Origin: an uncultured Porphyromonadaceae bacterium
GTDB lineage: Bacteria; Bacteroidota; Bacteroidia; Bacteroidales; Muribaculaceae
Assembly: GCA_947176935.1 (NCBI GenBank)
Contig: CAMWSP010000002.1
Span: forward strand, 1-44,263
Length of the DNA: 44,263 nt
Reading direction: 5' to 3'
Part shown: one piece after another, positions 28,226 through 36,450 of the stretch
Layout: each line of letters opens with the position of its first letter
How positions within the stretch are numbered: position 1 is the first letter of the stretch
Made by a program: the position numbers and the translations under genes
Notes under the pieces: model-generated
Database searches by the model: none
Told to the model about the DNA's origin: nothing
What the model saw: only the letters and a program-made list of their open reading frames with translations

Positions 28226-29931
28226 AAACACTGCGCTTTCTCCTCGCCTTATGGGTCGGTCTTTGCGGTTTGGCCGCAGTTGCCGCCTCCCCGTCGACCT
28301 ACGACTTCGAAGCCCGGAGCCGCAAGTCGGACTATTATTTCATGGAAGCGCTGCGCCAGCGGGCCCTGGACCGTGAGGACCTGGCGCTGGCAATGATGAA
28401 CCGCGCGCTGGAACTCAACGACGTAAAGACCGACGACGAAGCCTACGAGCTGGGCATCAGGCTGATGCTCCTCGGGCGGACCACACGCGACTCGCTGCTC
28501 TACGACCGCGGCGTGCAGCTTTGCGAGGGCTACTTCGACAAGCATCCGTCTGACATGTTTGCCGGCGACCAGCTGGCGCAATATCATGCCGCGTCGGGCA
28601 ACGTTGGGCGCGCCGTTGAAATCTTCGACACCTTGCAGTCTTTTTATCCTACCAACGCACTGATAACCGCCAACCACGCCGACATGCTTCTGCGTGCCCA
28701 GCGTCTGGGCGAGGCCATTGACCTTTACCGCAATCTCGAAAAGGTCGTAGGCCGAAATCCGAGCCTGACGCAGCGCATAACGAACGTTATGATTTGGCAG
28801 GGCGACACGGTTGGCGCCCTGGCCGAGATCGACGGGCTGATAGCCTCGCAACCCCGCAGCGTCGATGCCTTGCAGCTGGGTGCGGCTGCCGCGTCGCAGT
28901 TCGGCCGCCTTGATCAGGCGCTCGATTATATTGACCGCGCCAAGGAGCTGGATCCCACGAACGGTACTACCTATTACTACGCGGCCAACGTTTACAAACT
29001 GCAGGGCCGCACCGAGGACTATGAAAATGCCATTCGCGGCGCCATTACGGGCGATGACCTTGAGCGCGATGCCAAAGTTGACCTGCTCCGCTTTTATGTG
29101 GAATCGGAATGGCAAAAAGATTCCGCTTCGGCCAAAATCGACCCGCTGTTTGAATCGCTGGCCGACCAGTATACCCACGATCATGAAATCCGGATGCTCT
29201 ACATGTCGTATCTGGCATCGCAGAAGCGCTGGCTACAGGCAGCCGAGCAGCTGGAAATGGCAGTGAGCGTGGATCCTGCCGACCCCAAGGATTTTCTGAT
29301 GCTGGCGCGCTTCTATGGCTCGGCCGATGACCTCAACGGCGTTCTCAACGCAACCGAAACGGGCCTGATTCATCATCCGCGCTCGATTGAACTCTATCAG
29401 ATGCTTGCTGCGGTGTATTCGCGCAAGGAAAACTACCGGGCGGCGGAGGAAACATTGCGCCGCGCCCTGCAGATTGACTCGGTTGGCGCTGCCGAGCGCA
29501 GCGATATTTACCGCGACCTGGCCGACCTGGGGCAGCAAACCGGCGCTCCGCGCGACTCGATTATAGCCGGCTATGAGCAGGCTCTGGAGCTGAACCCCGA
29601 AAACGACCTGGCAATGAATAACTACGCCTATTGGCTGTCGGTTGCCGAAGGGGGCGACCTGCTGCGCGCAAAGGAGCTGATTGCCAAGGCTATCATGTAT
29701 GAGCCGGCGTCGCCGACCTATTGCGACACCTACGCCTGGGTGGCCTATCGCCTGGGCGACCTCGAAACCGCCAAACGATACATTGATATGGCGCTTACGT
29801 TTGACCGCACATATCTTGAAAATAACCACGAGGCTCTCGACGAGACTTTGGGCCATGCCGCCGATATTTATGAGGCGCTCGGCCAGCTCGAAAAGGCCAA
29901 TGAATTCCGCCAGCGCATTCAAAAGAAATGA
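28222..29931 (+). CDS. Exported tetratricopeptide repeat protein
   Basis: This 569-residue protein is built almost wholly of TPR-like helical pairs, for example [42 protein letters not shown] and [17 protein letters not shown]. The start is most likely the TTG at 28222, because it opens a good signal peptide ([22 protein letters not shown]) and overlaps the dut stop by 4 nt. No ATG is found before the mature part. It is a probable periplasmic or lipid-free scaffold. Its neighbours dut, DUF4292 and EnvC-like form a chain of overlapping genes. Confidence 0.85.
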   Translation: MKTLRFLLALWVGLCGLAAVAASPSTYDFEARSRKSDYYFMEALRQRALDREDLALAMMNRALELNDVKTDDEAYELGIRLMLLGRTTRDSLLYDRGVQLCEGYFDKHPSDMFAGDQLAQYHAASGNVGRAVEIFDTLQSFYPTNALITANHADMLLRAQRLGEAIDLYRNLEKVVGRNPSLTQRITNVMIWQGDTVGALAEIDGLIASQPRSVDALQLGAAAASQFGRLDQALDYIDRAKELDPTNGTTYYYAANVYKLQGRTEDYENAIRGAITGDDLERDAKVDLLRFYVESEWQKDSASAKIDPLFESLADQYTHDHEIRMLYMSYLASQKRWLQAAEQLEMAVSVDPADPKDFLMLARFYGSADDLNGVLNATETGLIHHPRSIELYQMLAAVYSRKENYRAAEETLRRALQIDSVGAAERSDIYRDLADLGQQTGAPRDSIIAGYEQALELNPENDLAMNNYAYWLSVAEGGDLLRAKELIAKAIMYEPASPTYCDTYAWVAYRLGDLETAKRYIDMALTFDRTYLENNHEALDETLGHAADIYEALGQLEKANEFRQRIQKK

Positions 29932-30551
29932 AAAAGATTCTTTGCATCACTTTGTTCGCGGCCCTGCTGACTTTGGGGCTCGCCGGCTGCCGCTCGTCGA
30001 AAAACGCCACTGAAGTTCCCGATACCGTGCAGCCCTCAGTGGTTGAAACCCCGCAGTGGAGCAACGTAACGTTCCCTGTGAGGGTCAACATCATTCAGCC
30101 GCTCGGCATTTCACTCAACGGCACGGCAACCCTTGTGCGTGACCAATATGTTTATGTCAGCATGCGGATGCTTGGCTTTGAAGTAGCGCAGTTCTATGTG
30201 ACTCCCGGCGGAATTGACCTCGTTGCCAAGCAGCCGCAGAAAATGTGGGTGGAAGAGCCGATGGGCGACCGGCTGAAGTCGGCCGATGTGGATTTCCTGA
30301 CCATTCAGGAAGCGCTGCTGGGAAACCGCGAGGCGCAGGCTAAACTGCCGGCGTCGCTGCAATGCAGCGGCTCGGAAACCACTCCGCAATTCCGCCTGCA
30401 AACCAAGCTGAAAAATATGCAGGTCGACGTTGTTCTCGACTGTCAGCTCGCCGATGCGCGCTGGAACGTTGAGCGTCCCGCCAACTTCTCCGCCCCGAGC
30501 GGCATAGCCAAAACCACTCTCCAAAACGCAGCAGGCAGCCTTGGTCGCTAA
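29928..30551 (+). CDS. DUF4292 family lipoprotein
   Basis: This 207-residue lipoprotein has the lipobox LAGC. The mature part has a LolA/LolB-like beta pattern (VRVNIIQPLGISLNGTATLVRDQYVYVSMRMLGFEVAQFYVTP), which fits the DUF4292 family. It may handle lipids or lipoproteins in the envelope, but this is inference from fold. It overlaps the TPR gene by 4 nt and the next gene by 11 nt. Confidence 0.8.
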   Translation: MKKILCITLFAALLTLGLAGCRSSKNATEVPDTVQPSVVETPQWSNVTFPVRVNIIQPLGISLNGTATLVRDQYVYVSMRMLGFEVAQFYVTPGGIDLVAKQPQKMWVEEPMGDRLKSADVDFLTIQEALLGNREAQAKLPASLQCSGSETTPQFRLQTKLKNMQVDVVLDCQLADARWNVERPANFSAPSGIAKTTLQNAAGSLGR

Positions 30552-31995
30552 GTTTCGCATATTGATTCTCGCGGCTGCGGTGGCCTTTTCTGCAGTTGCT
30601 GTCTGCCCCCGGGCTTATGCTGCCCCGGGAGAGTTCGGTGTGTTCGCGGTAGTGGCTTCTCCGCAGAAGGCGAAGTCCAAAGCCAAGAGCAATACGAAAG
30701 CCAAGAGTAGCACCAAGGCCAAAGCCAAATCAGGCAGTGCCGCCAAACCGAAGGCTCAGGCACCGGCCGCGCCGACAACAAGCGCCGACGCCAAGAAGCA
30801 GCGGCGCCAAACCGAGCAGCAAATGGCCCGCACGGCCAAGGAACTCAAGGCCGCTGAAGCCGAAATCAAAAACAATCTGCGCAAGGTGAGCCGCCTGGAG
30901 GGCGACATAGAGCGCGCCGCCGCCACCGAGCAGCGCCTGCAGCAGCGAATAGATTCGCTCACCGAGCGCGGCCGGTTGGTCAAGGATTCCATCACCGCCG
31001 GCGAAAAAGAGCTGCAGCGGTTGCGCGAACTCTATATCCGCGCGGTGCGCTCGTCGCGACGCAATCGCCGCGAAATGACGCCGGTAACCTTCGTGTTCTC
31101 GGCCTCGACGGTGCGTCAGGCTTGGCGCCGCATGGGCTATCTGGAAGAATTCTCGAAGTGGCGCGGACGCAAAACAGACGAAATAAACACCCTGATAACC
31201 GACCTCGAAGCCAAGCGTACGGAACTCGAGGAAATGAAAAACAAGGTGCTCAACCTGCGCCGCGAGGCGCAGATTCAGGGGAGCAAGCTGCGCAAAGACC
31301 GCGCCTCGCTCCAAACCGTCGTGGGCAATCTTCAAGGCAAGCAGAAAGAGCTCAACTCGGTGCTTGAAAAGCAGAAAGCGACCCTGGCCAAGCTCGACCG
31401 CGAAATAGAGCGCCTGATTCAGAAGGAAATAGAGGAGGAACGCAAGCGCCGAGAGGCCGAGGAGCGCCGCAAGGCCGCCGAGGGTAAAAACGCCGGCTCG
31501 AAGGAGCAGGCATCTGAAACGGCTAAGCCGAAGCCGGCCTCTGATTTCGTGCCGGGTGCCACCGCAGCCAACTCTCCCGGAAATTTCGCGTCGCAGAAGG
31601 GCAAACTCCCGTCGCCGTTGAGCCACACCTATGCCGTTGTGCAGGGCTTTGGCGTTCAGCAACATCGCTCAATCAAGACTCTGGAAGTGAATAACCCCGG
31701 AGTGGACCTCGAAACCGCGGCCAATGCCACGGCCCGCGCCGTTTATCCGGGAGTTGTCAGCGCGGTGTTCGTTCAGGAGGGGCTGGGCCATGTGGTTCTC
31801 GTTCGCCATGGCGAATATCTGACCGTATACGCCAATATCAAGAATCTGAGAGTAGGCAAGGGCGCCAAGCTCAAAACCGGCGATGCAATCGGCTCCGTGG
31901 GGCCGAGCGATGTTGACCCATCGCGCGGTCAGCTCCACTTTGAAATTCGCCGCGAACGCGAAAAATACAACCCGATGCAATGGCTAAAACGCTGA
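30541..31995 (+). CDS. EnvC-like murein hydrolase activator (degenerate M23 domain)
   Basis: This exported 484-residue protein has a signal peptide, a Lys/Ala/Ser-rich linker, a long coiled coil at about 85-305 and a C-terminal LytM/M23 domain at about 370-484. The zinc motif HxxxD reads NPGVD and a later conserved His reads Asn (YANI), while LHFEIR is kept. It therefore probably does not cut peptidoglycan but activates an amidase, as EnvC does. The start is the TTG at 30541, which gives MVAKFRILILAAAVAFSAVAV. It overlaps the DUF4292 gene by 11 nt. Confidence 0.85.
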   Translation: MVAKFRILILAAAVAFSAVAVCPRAYAAPGEFGVFAVVASPQKAKSKAKSNTKAKSSTKAKAKSGSAAKPKAQAPAAPTTSADAKKQRRQTEQQMARTAKELKAAEAEIKNNLRKVSRLEGDIERAAATEQRLQQRIDSLTERGRLVKDSITAGEKELQRLRELYIRAVRSSRRNRREMTPVTFVFSASTVRQAWRRMGYLEEFSKWRGRKTDEINTLITDLEAKRTELEEMKNKVLNLRREAQIQGSKLRKDRASLQTVVGNLQGKQKELNSVLEKQKATLAKLDREIERLIQKEIEEERKRREAEERRKAAEGKNAGSKEQASETAKPKPASDFVPGATAANSPGNFASQKGKLPSPLSHTYAVVQGFGVQQHRSIKTLEVNNPGVDLETAANATARAVYPGVVSAVFVQEGLGHVVLVRHGEYLTVYANIKNLRVGKGAKLKTGDAIGSVGPSDVDPSRGQLHFEIRREREKYNPMQWLKR

Positions 31996-33308
31996 CTGCG
32001 CGAGTGCTGAAAGCCACCTCGCTGCTCGGGTCGACCCAGGGGGTAAACATGCTGTGCTCGATAGTCAGAACCAAGGCGCTGGCTATGCTCATAGGCCCTG
32101 TTGGCGTTGGCCTTTTCGGTGCAGTCAGTCAGGCCGCCGACATGATTGGTAACTTCACCCAGCTTAACGTACGCACCTCCGCGGTGCCGGCTCTTTCGGC
32201 TGCCTCCGCCGGGCGATTCGACGAAATGCTGATTTCAGTGCGCCGCTGCGGCCGCTTGCTCGGCATTGTGGGCATGGTGCTGATGTTCCTGCTGGCGCCG
32301 CTGTTGTCGGAGGCCGTCTATCATTCCGGGGAGTACACCGGCGCCTTCCGCATAACGGCCGTTTCGCTGCTTTTCGTGGCCCTGCAAGGCTCGGAGCTGG
32401 TGGTTCTGCAGGCCACCTCGCGCTATAAGCCGATTGCCGCCTCGGGGCTGTTTACGGCGCTCACCGGCATGCCGTTGGCCATTGCCCTCTATTTCTGGCT
32501 CGGCATTGACGGCGTCGCACCCGGCATCGTGGCCTATTCGGTGCTCGCATTCGCCGGATCATGGTGGTTCACCCGTCGGTATCGTCCTGTCGGTCCGAAG
32601 CCTTCGTGGCGCCACAGTCTGAATCTCGGCTACGGTTTCGTCAAGGTCGGCTTGCTGCTCACCCTCACCTCGCTGGCCACCTATGGCGTCAACTTCGTGT
32701 TCATGGCCTTTATGCGCGGCAACGACGAGGCGCTCGGTCTCTATCAGGCCGGCTATAAGGTGGTCTGGAGCTATACCGGAGTATTCTTCATGGCCTTCAG
32801 CATGGAATTCTATCCCCGCCTGTCGAAAACGGTTCATAACAGCCGCCACGTTTCGTTGCTCATTTCCCATCAGGCCGCATTGTCGTCGGCTGTGCTCGCC
32901 GTTGGCGCCGCCGCCGTAGTGGCACTGACCCCCTGGCTGATGCCGCTGCTTTATAGAGGAGACTTCAGCGGAGCCGACGCCTACGTTCGCTGGGGCATGG
33001 TCGGCATGGCCTTCCGCCCGCTCTCCATGGCCATGAGCTATAGTTTTCTGGCCGCCGGGCGCAGCCGCGTTTATTGCGCAACCGAAGTCATTTCGGCGCT
33101 ATGCGGCCTGGTTCTGAACGTTGCCGGCTATCGCATGGCCGGCTTTTCCGGTCTTGGCATAGCCACGGCCCTGTGGATGTTTCTCGAGCTGTTTATCATG
33201 CTCCTTGCCGCTCGCTTCAGCTGCGCGCCCCTTCCCCGATCGCTCGCCCTGCTGCCGGCCCTCGCCGCCCCCCTGCCGGCCCTCCTCCTCTGCCTGCTTT
33301 TGGCCTGA
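31980..33308 (+). CDS. Polysaccharide flippase (Wzx/O-antigen translocase type)
   Basis: This 442-residue membrane protein has about 12 hydrophobic segments of the MATE/MVF superfamily. The N-terminus (LLGSTQGVNMLCSIVRTKALAMLIGPVGVGLFG) is like the O-antigen or enterobacterial-common-antigen flippase group, which moves undecaprenyl-linked glycans across the inner membrane. It overlaps the EnvC-like gene by 16 nt. No glycosyltransferases lie nearby, so its glycan is unknown. Confidence 0.8.
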   Translation: MAKTLTARVLKATSLLGSTQGVNMLCSIVRTKALAMLIGPVGVGLFGAVSQAADMIGNFTQLNVRTSAVPALSAASAGRFDEMLISVRRCGRLLGIVGMVLMFLLAPLLSEAVYHSGEYTGAFRITAVSLLFVALQGSELVVLQATSRYKPIAASGLFTALTGMPLAIALYFWLGIDGVAPGIVAYSVLAFAGSWWFTRRYRPVGPKPSWRHSLNLGYGFVKVGLLLTLTSLATYGVNFVFMAFMRGNDEALGLYQAGYKVVWSYTGVFFMAFSMEFYPRLSKTVHNSRHVSLLISHQAALSSAVLAVGAAAVVALTPWLMPLLYRGDFSGADAYVRWGMVGMAFRPLSMAMSYSFLAAGRSRVYCATEVISALCGLVLNVAGYRMAGFSGLGIATALWMFLELFIMLLAARFSCAPLPRSLALLPALAAPLPALLLCLLLA

Positions 33309-33390
33309 TAGGGTGGGGAAAGATAGTGTGCTGTAAATCAGCGTATTAACATATATTAACATCGGGGGGGGTATTTTGTTAAATTTTGTT

Positions 33391-33398
33391 TACCTTTG
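33391..33398 (+). promoter_or_regulatory. Candidate -7 element of the six-gene secreted operon
   Basis: TACCTTTG matches the -7 consensus TAnnTTTG and lies 35 nt upstream of the first ATG. No good TTTG is found at the -33 spacing, which is occupied by a run of G and GTATTTTG. The promoter may be weak or need an activator. No similar element is seen between the later genes. Confidence 0.55.
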
Positions 33399-33433
33399 CG
33401 CAATGTTTTCATCACTTAATTCACTTAAAAATC

Positions 33434-33940
33434 ATGAAATTACGAAATCTTGCCGCAATGGTTCTCGGAATTGCCATGCTCGTTCCGAATGTGGCTTCCG
33501 CCAAGAAAAACGATGATCGTATAGTTCCTGAATATCAGGTTGAAGGAGCAGGCTCCGCTTCAAACAGCGCCCAGCTAGTTCGCGTGTATATTCTTTCCAA
33601 GAAAAAAGATGTTACGGATGAGGATTTGAGCCGTTGCGCGGTTCATGCAGTGCTGTTCCGCGACATTGACGATACGGCCAACTCCGGTTATGGCAGCGTA
33701 GCTACTAAAAAGGCTATCATGGGCTCTCCCTCGGCTGAAGCTCAGTATATTGACTTTTTCGAGCCGTTTTTCCGCAACGGCGACTGCAACAAATACGTTC
33801 AGGTGGTCGATAATTCGCGCCGCGTTGTTAAGGCCGGCAAGCAGTTCAAGACTTCGGCCGAAGTGCGTGTGAACACCGCCCAACTGCGCAAGGACCTGAA
33901 GCAGCAGGGCATGGTTAAAGATCTCGGTTCGGGTTGGTAA
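33434..33940 (+). CDS. Exported protein of unknown function, operon gene 1
   Basis: This 168-residue protein starts at the ATG at 33434, which opens a signal peptide (MKLRNLAAMVLGIAMLVPNVASA). I do not recognise a named domain. The mature part resembles that of the next gene: both have DFFEPFFRNGDCNKYVQVV-like and LRKDLKQQGMVK-like segments in the same order. The spread of an N-terminal beta segment, a central helix and the Y-x-x-F-F motif is loosely like LPP20/FlgT-N envelope domains. That comparison is a weak inference. It is the first gene of a six-gene run of exported proteins. Confidence 0.75.
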   Translation: MKLRNLAAMVLGIAMLVPNVASAKKNDDRIVPEYQVEGAGSASNSAQLVRVYILSKKKDVTDEDLSRCAVHAVLFRDIDDTANSGYGSVATKKAIMGSPSAEAQYIDFFEPFFRNGDCNKYVQVVDNSRRVVKAGKQFKTSAEVRVNTAQLRKDLKQQGMVKDLGSGW

Positions 33941-33959
33941 TTACAGGTATCTGACAGCT

Positions 33960-34454
33960 ATGAGATTTAATAAGCTTATTGCCGTAGCCCTGGTGGCGCT
34001 GACGGTGTCGGTGCTCGGCTCATGCCGCGGCCATCAGACCGTAGCGGATTCTTATGCGAATTATCAGTTCCCGACAACCTGCGTGAACGTTTCCCCTACG
34101 GGCTCACTGACGGTTCGCAGCTGGGGCAGCGGCCATAATAAGGCAACGGCCATCGAGGATGCTAAGCGCAAGGCGCTCAACGAACTCATCTTTTCGGGTA
34201 TCAAGGGTTCGAACAACCCGTTATGTAAGGCGCTGGTGACCGAAGTGAACGCCCGCGAGCGCTATGCAGAATATTTCGACCGCTTCTTTGCCAACGGCGG
34301 TGAATATCGCAAGTTCGTGAAGGAGACTTCCGCAACCGATGATTCGCGCGTAAAAGCCAAAAACAACGGCCGCGAAAGCTATGGCGTGACTTTGGATATC
34401 GACCGGAGCGCCCTGCGCAGCCAGCTGGTGAAAGACGGCCTGCTCTCTAAATAA
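33960..34454 (+). CDS. Lipoprotein of unknown function, operon gene 2 (paralogue of gene 1)
   Basis: This 164-residue lipoprotein has the lipobox LGSC (MRFNKLIAVALVALTVSVLGSC). The mature part has TVRSWGSGHNKATAIEDAKRKALNELIF, then RYAEYFDRFFANGGEYRKFV and ending RSALRSQLVKDGLLSK. The pattern of a repeated Ala helix with DAKRKAL recalls LPP20-like lipoprotein domains, which bind partners in the envelope. It is clearly related to the gene 1 product at the C-terminal half. It starts 19 nt after gene 1. Confidence 0.75.
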   Translation: MRFNKLIAVALVALTVSVLGSCRGHQTVADSYANYQFPTTCVNVSPTGSLTVRSWGSGHNKATAIEDAKRKALNELIFSGIKGSNNPLCKALVTEVNARERYAEYFDRFFANGGEYRKFVKETSATDDSRVKAKNNGRESYGVTLDIDRSALRSQLVKDGLLSK

Positions 34455-34490
34455 AAACGCACAATCAATCATTATTTCACTTATACACAA

Positions 34491-35444
34491 ATGACTTCTA
34501 AAAAACTTATACTCGGCGCAGTGTGCGCTCTGTTCAGCGCGGTTTCGGTGAATGCAGGTGCGCCTCCGACCGTTATGTTCCTTCCCGACAAAACCTGGTG
34601 TAATAATCATGACTATGTTACCCGTTCGGAACGCAACGGCAAAGTGCGTGTGACCGAAAACTACGATGCCGCCTTTATGGATTCCGACCTTTCGAACGTT
34701 AAAACTCAGCTCAATGCTCTGCTCAAGGACAATGGTTTGGTGCCCAAAGACTACGGCGCAACCACCGAACTGGACGATGAGGAAGAAATGGAAGAAGAAG
34801 CCTATAACGGCGATACCCCTTCGGGTGGTGAAAATGCTGCCACCGACTATGAAATGCTGCTGAGCAAACTCCGCCCCGACATTATCATTAAAGTGGGCTG
34901 GGACGTTAACAAAGTCGGTTTCAACTACACCTGCTCCTACCGCCTTGAGGCTCTCGACTCCTATTCCGGCAAGAGCATCGCCGCCATCACGGCCGAAACT
35001 CCTACCTTGAAAACAACCATTCCGCTGGCTGCCGCTATCAAGAACGCTGCTACGGAACATATGCCTCAGTTCATTTCACGTTTGCAGGAGCACTTCGACG
35101 ACCTGCAGGCCAACGGCCGTGAAATCACGGTGACTTGCCGCATCAGCAGCGCTTCTGATGCCAACTTCAACACCGACTTCGACGGCCGCGAACTGTCGAC
35201 CGTAATTTCCGACTGGATGAACGACAACACGGTGAACCACTCGTATTCAATGCGTAACTCTTCGCGCAATCGCCTTGTGTTCGAGCAGGTGCGCATTCCT
35301 TTCACCGATGCCAACGGCCGCGTTATGCAGGCCAAGGAGTTCGTTGACCAGCTCAAGCGTTATCTGAAGTCCACATGCGGTATCAGCAGCGAAAACGCCA
35401 CAAAGGGCCTTGGCTCCGGTCGCCTGTATGACATGACTCATTGA
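34491..35444 (+). CDS. DUF6175-like exported protein, operon gene 3
   Basis: This 317-residue protein has a signal peptide (MTSKKLILGAVCALFSAVSVNA). The mature N-terminus PTVMFLPDKTWCNNHDYV and the segments DIIIKVGWDVNKVG and HFDDLQANGREITVTCRIS fit my memory of DUF6175, a Bacteroidetes family without known function. Residues 93-104 are an acidic linker (ELDDEEEMEEEA). The beta-alpha order at the start (an IMVxP-like strand, then a helix) is like TolB-N/LpoB folds, which is inference only. It is 36 nt after gene 2. Confidence 0.7.
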   Translation: MTSKKLILGAVCALFSAVSVNAGAPPTVMFLPDKTWCNNHDYVTRSERNGKVRVTENYDAAFMDSDLSNVKTQLNALLKDNGLVPKDYGATTELDDEEEMEEEAYNGDTPSGGENAATDYEMLLSKLRPDIIIKVGWDVNKVGFNYTCSYRLEALDSYSGKSIAAITAETPTLKTTIPLAAAIKNAATEHMPQFISRLQEHFDDLQANGREITVTCRISSASDANFNTDFDGRELSTVISDWMNDNTVNHSYSMRNSSRNRLVFEQVRIPFTDANGRVMQAKEFVDQLKRYLKSTCGISSENATKGLGSGRLYDMTH

Positions 35445-35467
35445 GCCGATAAAAATACCTTTATGAT

Positions 35468-36418
35468 ATGAAGATATTGAATGTATTTGCCGCAATGCTC
35501 CTCGGCGCCGTGCCTATGGCCGGCGCGGCCCAGGATGCCTGCACCATAGATATTGCGGTAGCCAACGTTTCGAAAGGCGATGTTGTGCCCGAAGCGGTCA
35601 ACAGTAAACTGGAAGCCAAGCTCGCACAGGCTATTTCCAAAGCCGGTTTCTCGTCGGCACCCTACGATGCCCGCTTCTTTATTGCCGGTCGTTTCGACGA
35701 CGCTTTCAACGACATCAGCGGCGGCACCTCGCAGAAAGTTTTTGTCAAAACCAATCTGACTCTCTATATCGGCGATGCCGAAGAACAGAAGATTTTTGCA
35801 ACCGAATCTTTTGAACTCTCGGGTGTGGGTTCGTCTGACCAGCAGGCCTACACCCGCGCTCTGGGCAAACTCAGCGCCACCAACCAGCAGCTTCTGAAGT
35901 TCATTACCGAAGGCCGCCAGAAAATCATTGACTACTACGACGCAAACTATCAGACCTATATCGACAAGGCGCGTCAGGCCATGAGCGCACGCAAATTCGA
36001 TGAGGCTCTCTATTATCTGGCACCCATTCCCGACTGTTGCAAAGGCTATGCCGAGGCCCGCGACCTGTCGATGCAGGTTTGGAACGACCGCATGAACCTT
36101 GAGGCTCAGCAGCTGCTGTCGCAGGCCAAGGGCGAGTGGGCAGCCGACCCGACTGCCACCGGCGCGGCCAAGGCCTATGCCCACCTGTCGAAAATCGACC
36201 CGGCGGCCGATTGCTATGCCGAGGCCACCGCACTGGGTGAAAGCATGTCGAAAACCACTCAGAAACAGTGGGAATTCGAAAACGTTACCAAATATAAGGA
36301 TGCGCAGGCAATGGAAAAACGCCGTATCGACGCCGTCAAGGAAATTGCGGTAACCTATGCCAAGAACCAGCCTAAGGTTATCAACCGCTACACCTTTATT
36401 CCCTATCGCTATTATTAA
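35468..36418 (+). CDS. Exported protein of unknown function with a helical C-terminus, operon gene 4
   Basis: This 316-residue protein has a signal peptide (MKILNVFAAMLLGAVPMAGA). Residues 25-150 form an alpha/beta domain (CTIDIAVANVSKGDVVPEAV, RFFIAGRFDDAFNDI, TNLTLYIGDAEEQKIFATESFELSGVG) similar in outline to CsgG/TolB-N-like domains. Residues 155-290 are helical with TPR-like repeats (ARQAMSARKFDEALYYLAPIP). It ends in KVINRYTFIPYRYY, rich in aromatics. I recognise no named family. It lies 23 nt after gene 3. Confidence 0.7.
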   Translation: MKILNVFAAMLLGAVPMAGAAQDACTIDIAVANVSKGDVVPEAVNSKLEAKLAQAISKAGFSSAPYDARFFIAGRFDDAFNDISGGTSQKVFVKTNLTLYIGDAEEQKIFATESFELSGVGSSDQQAYTRALGKLSATNQQLLKFITEGRQKIIDYYDANYQTYIDKARQAMSARKFDEALYYLAPIPDCCKGYAEARDLSMQVWNDRMNLEAQQLLSQAKGEWAADPTATGAAKAYAHLSKIDPAADCYAEATALGESMSKTTQKQWEFENVTKYKDAQAMEKRRIDAVKEIAVTYAKNQPKVINRYTFIPYRYY

Positions 36419-36450
36419 ATCATCACATTATTCACACATATAAAACCATT

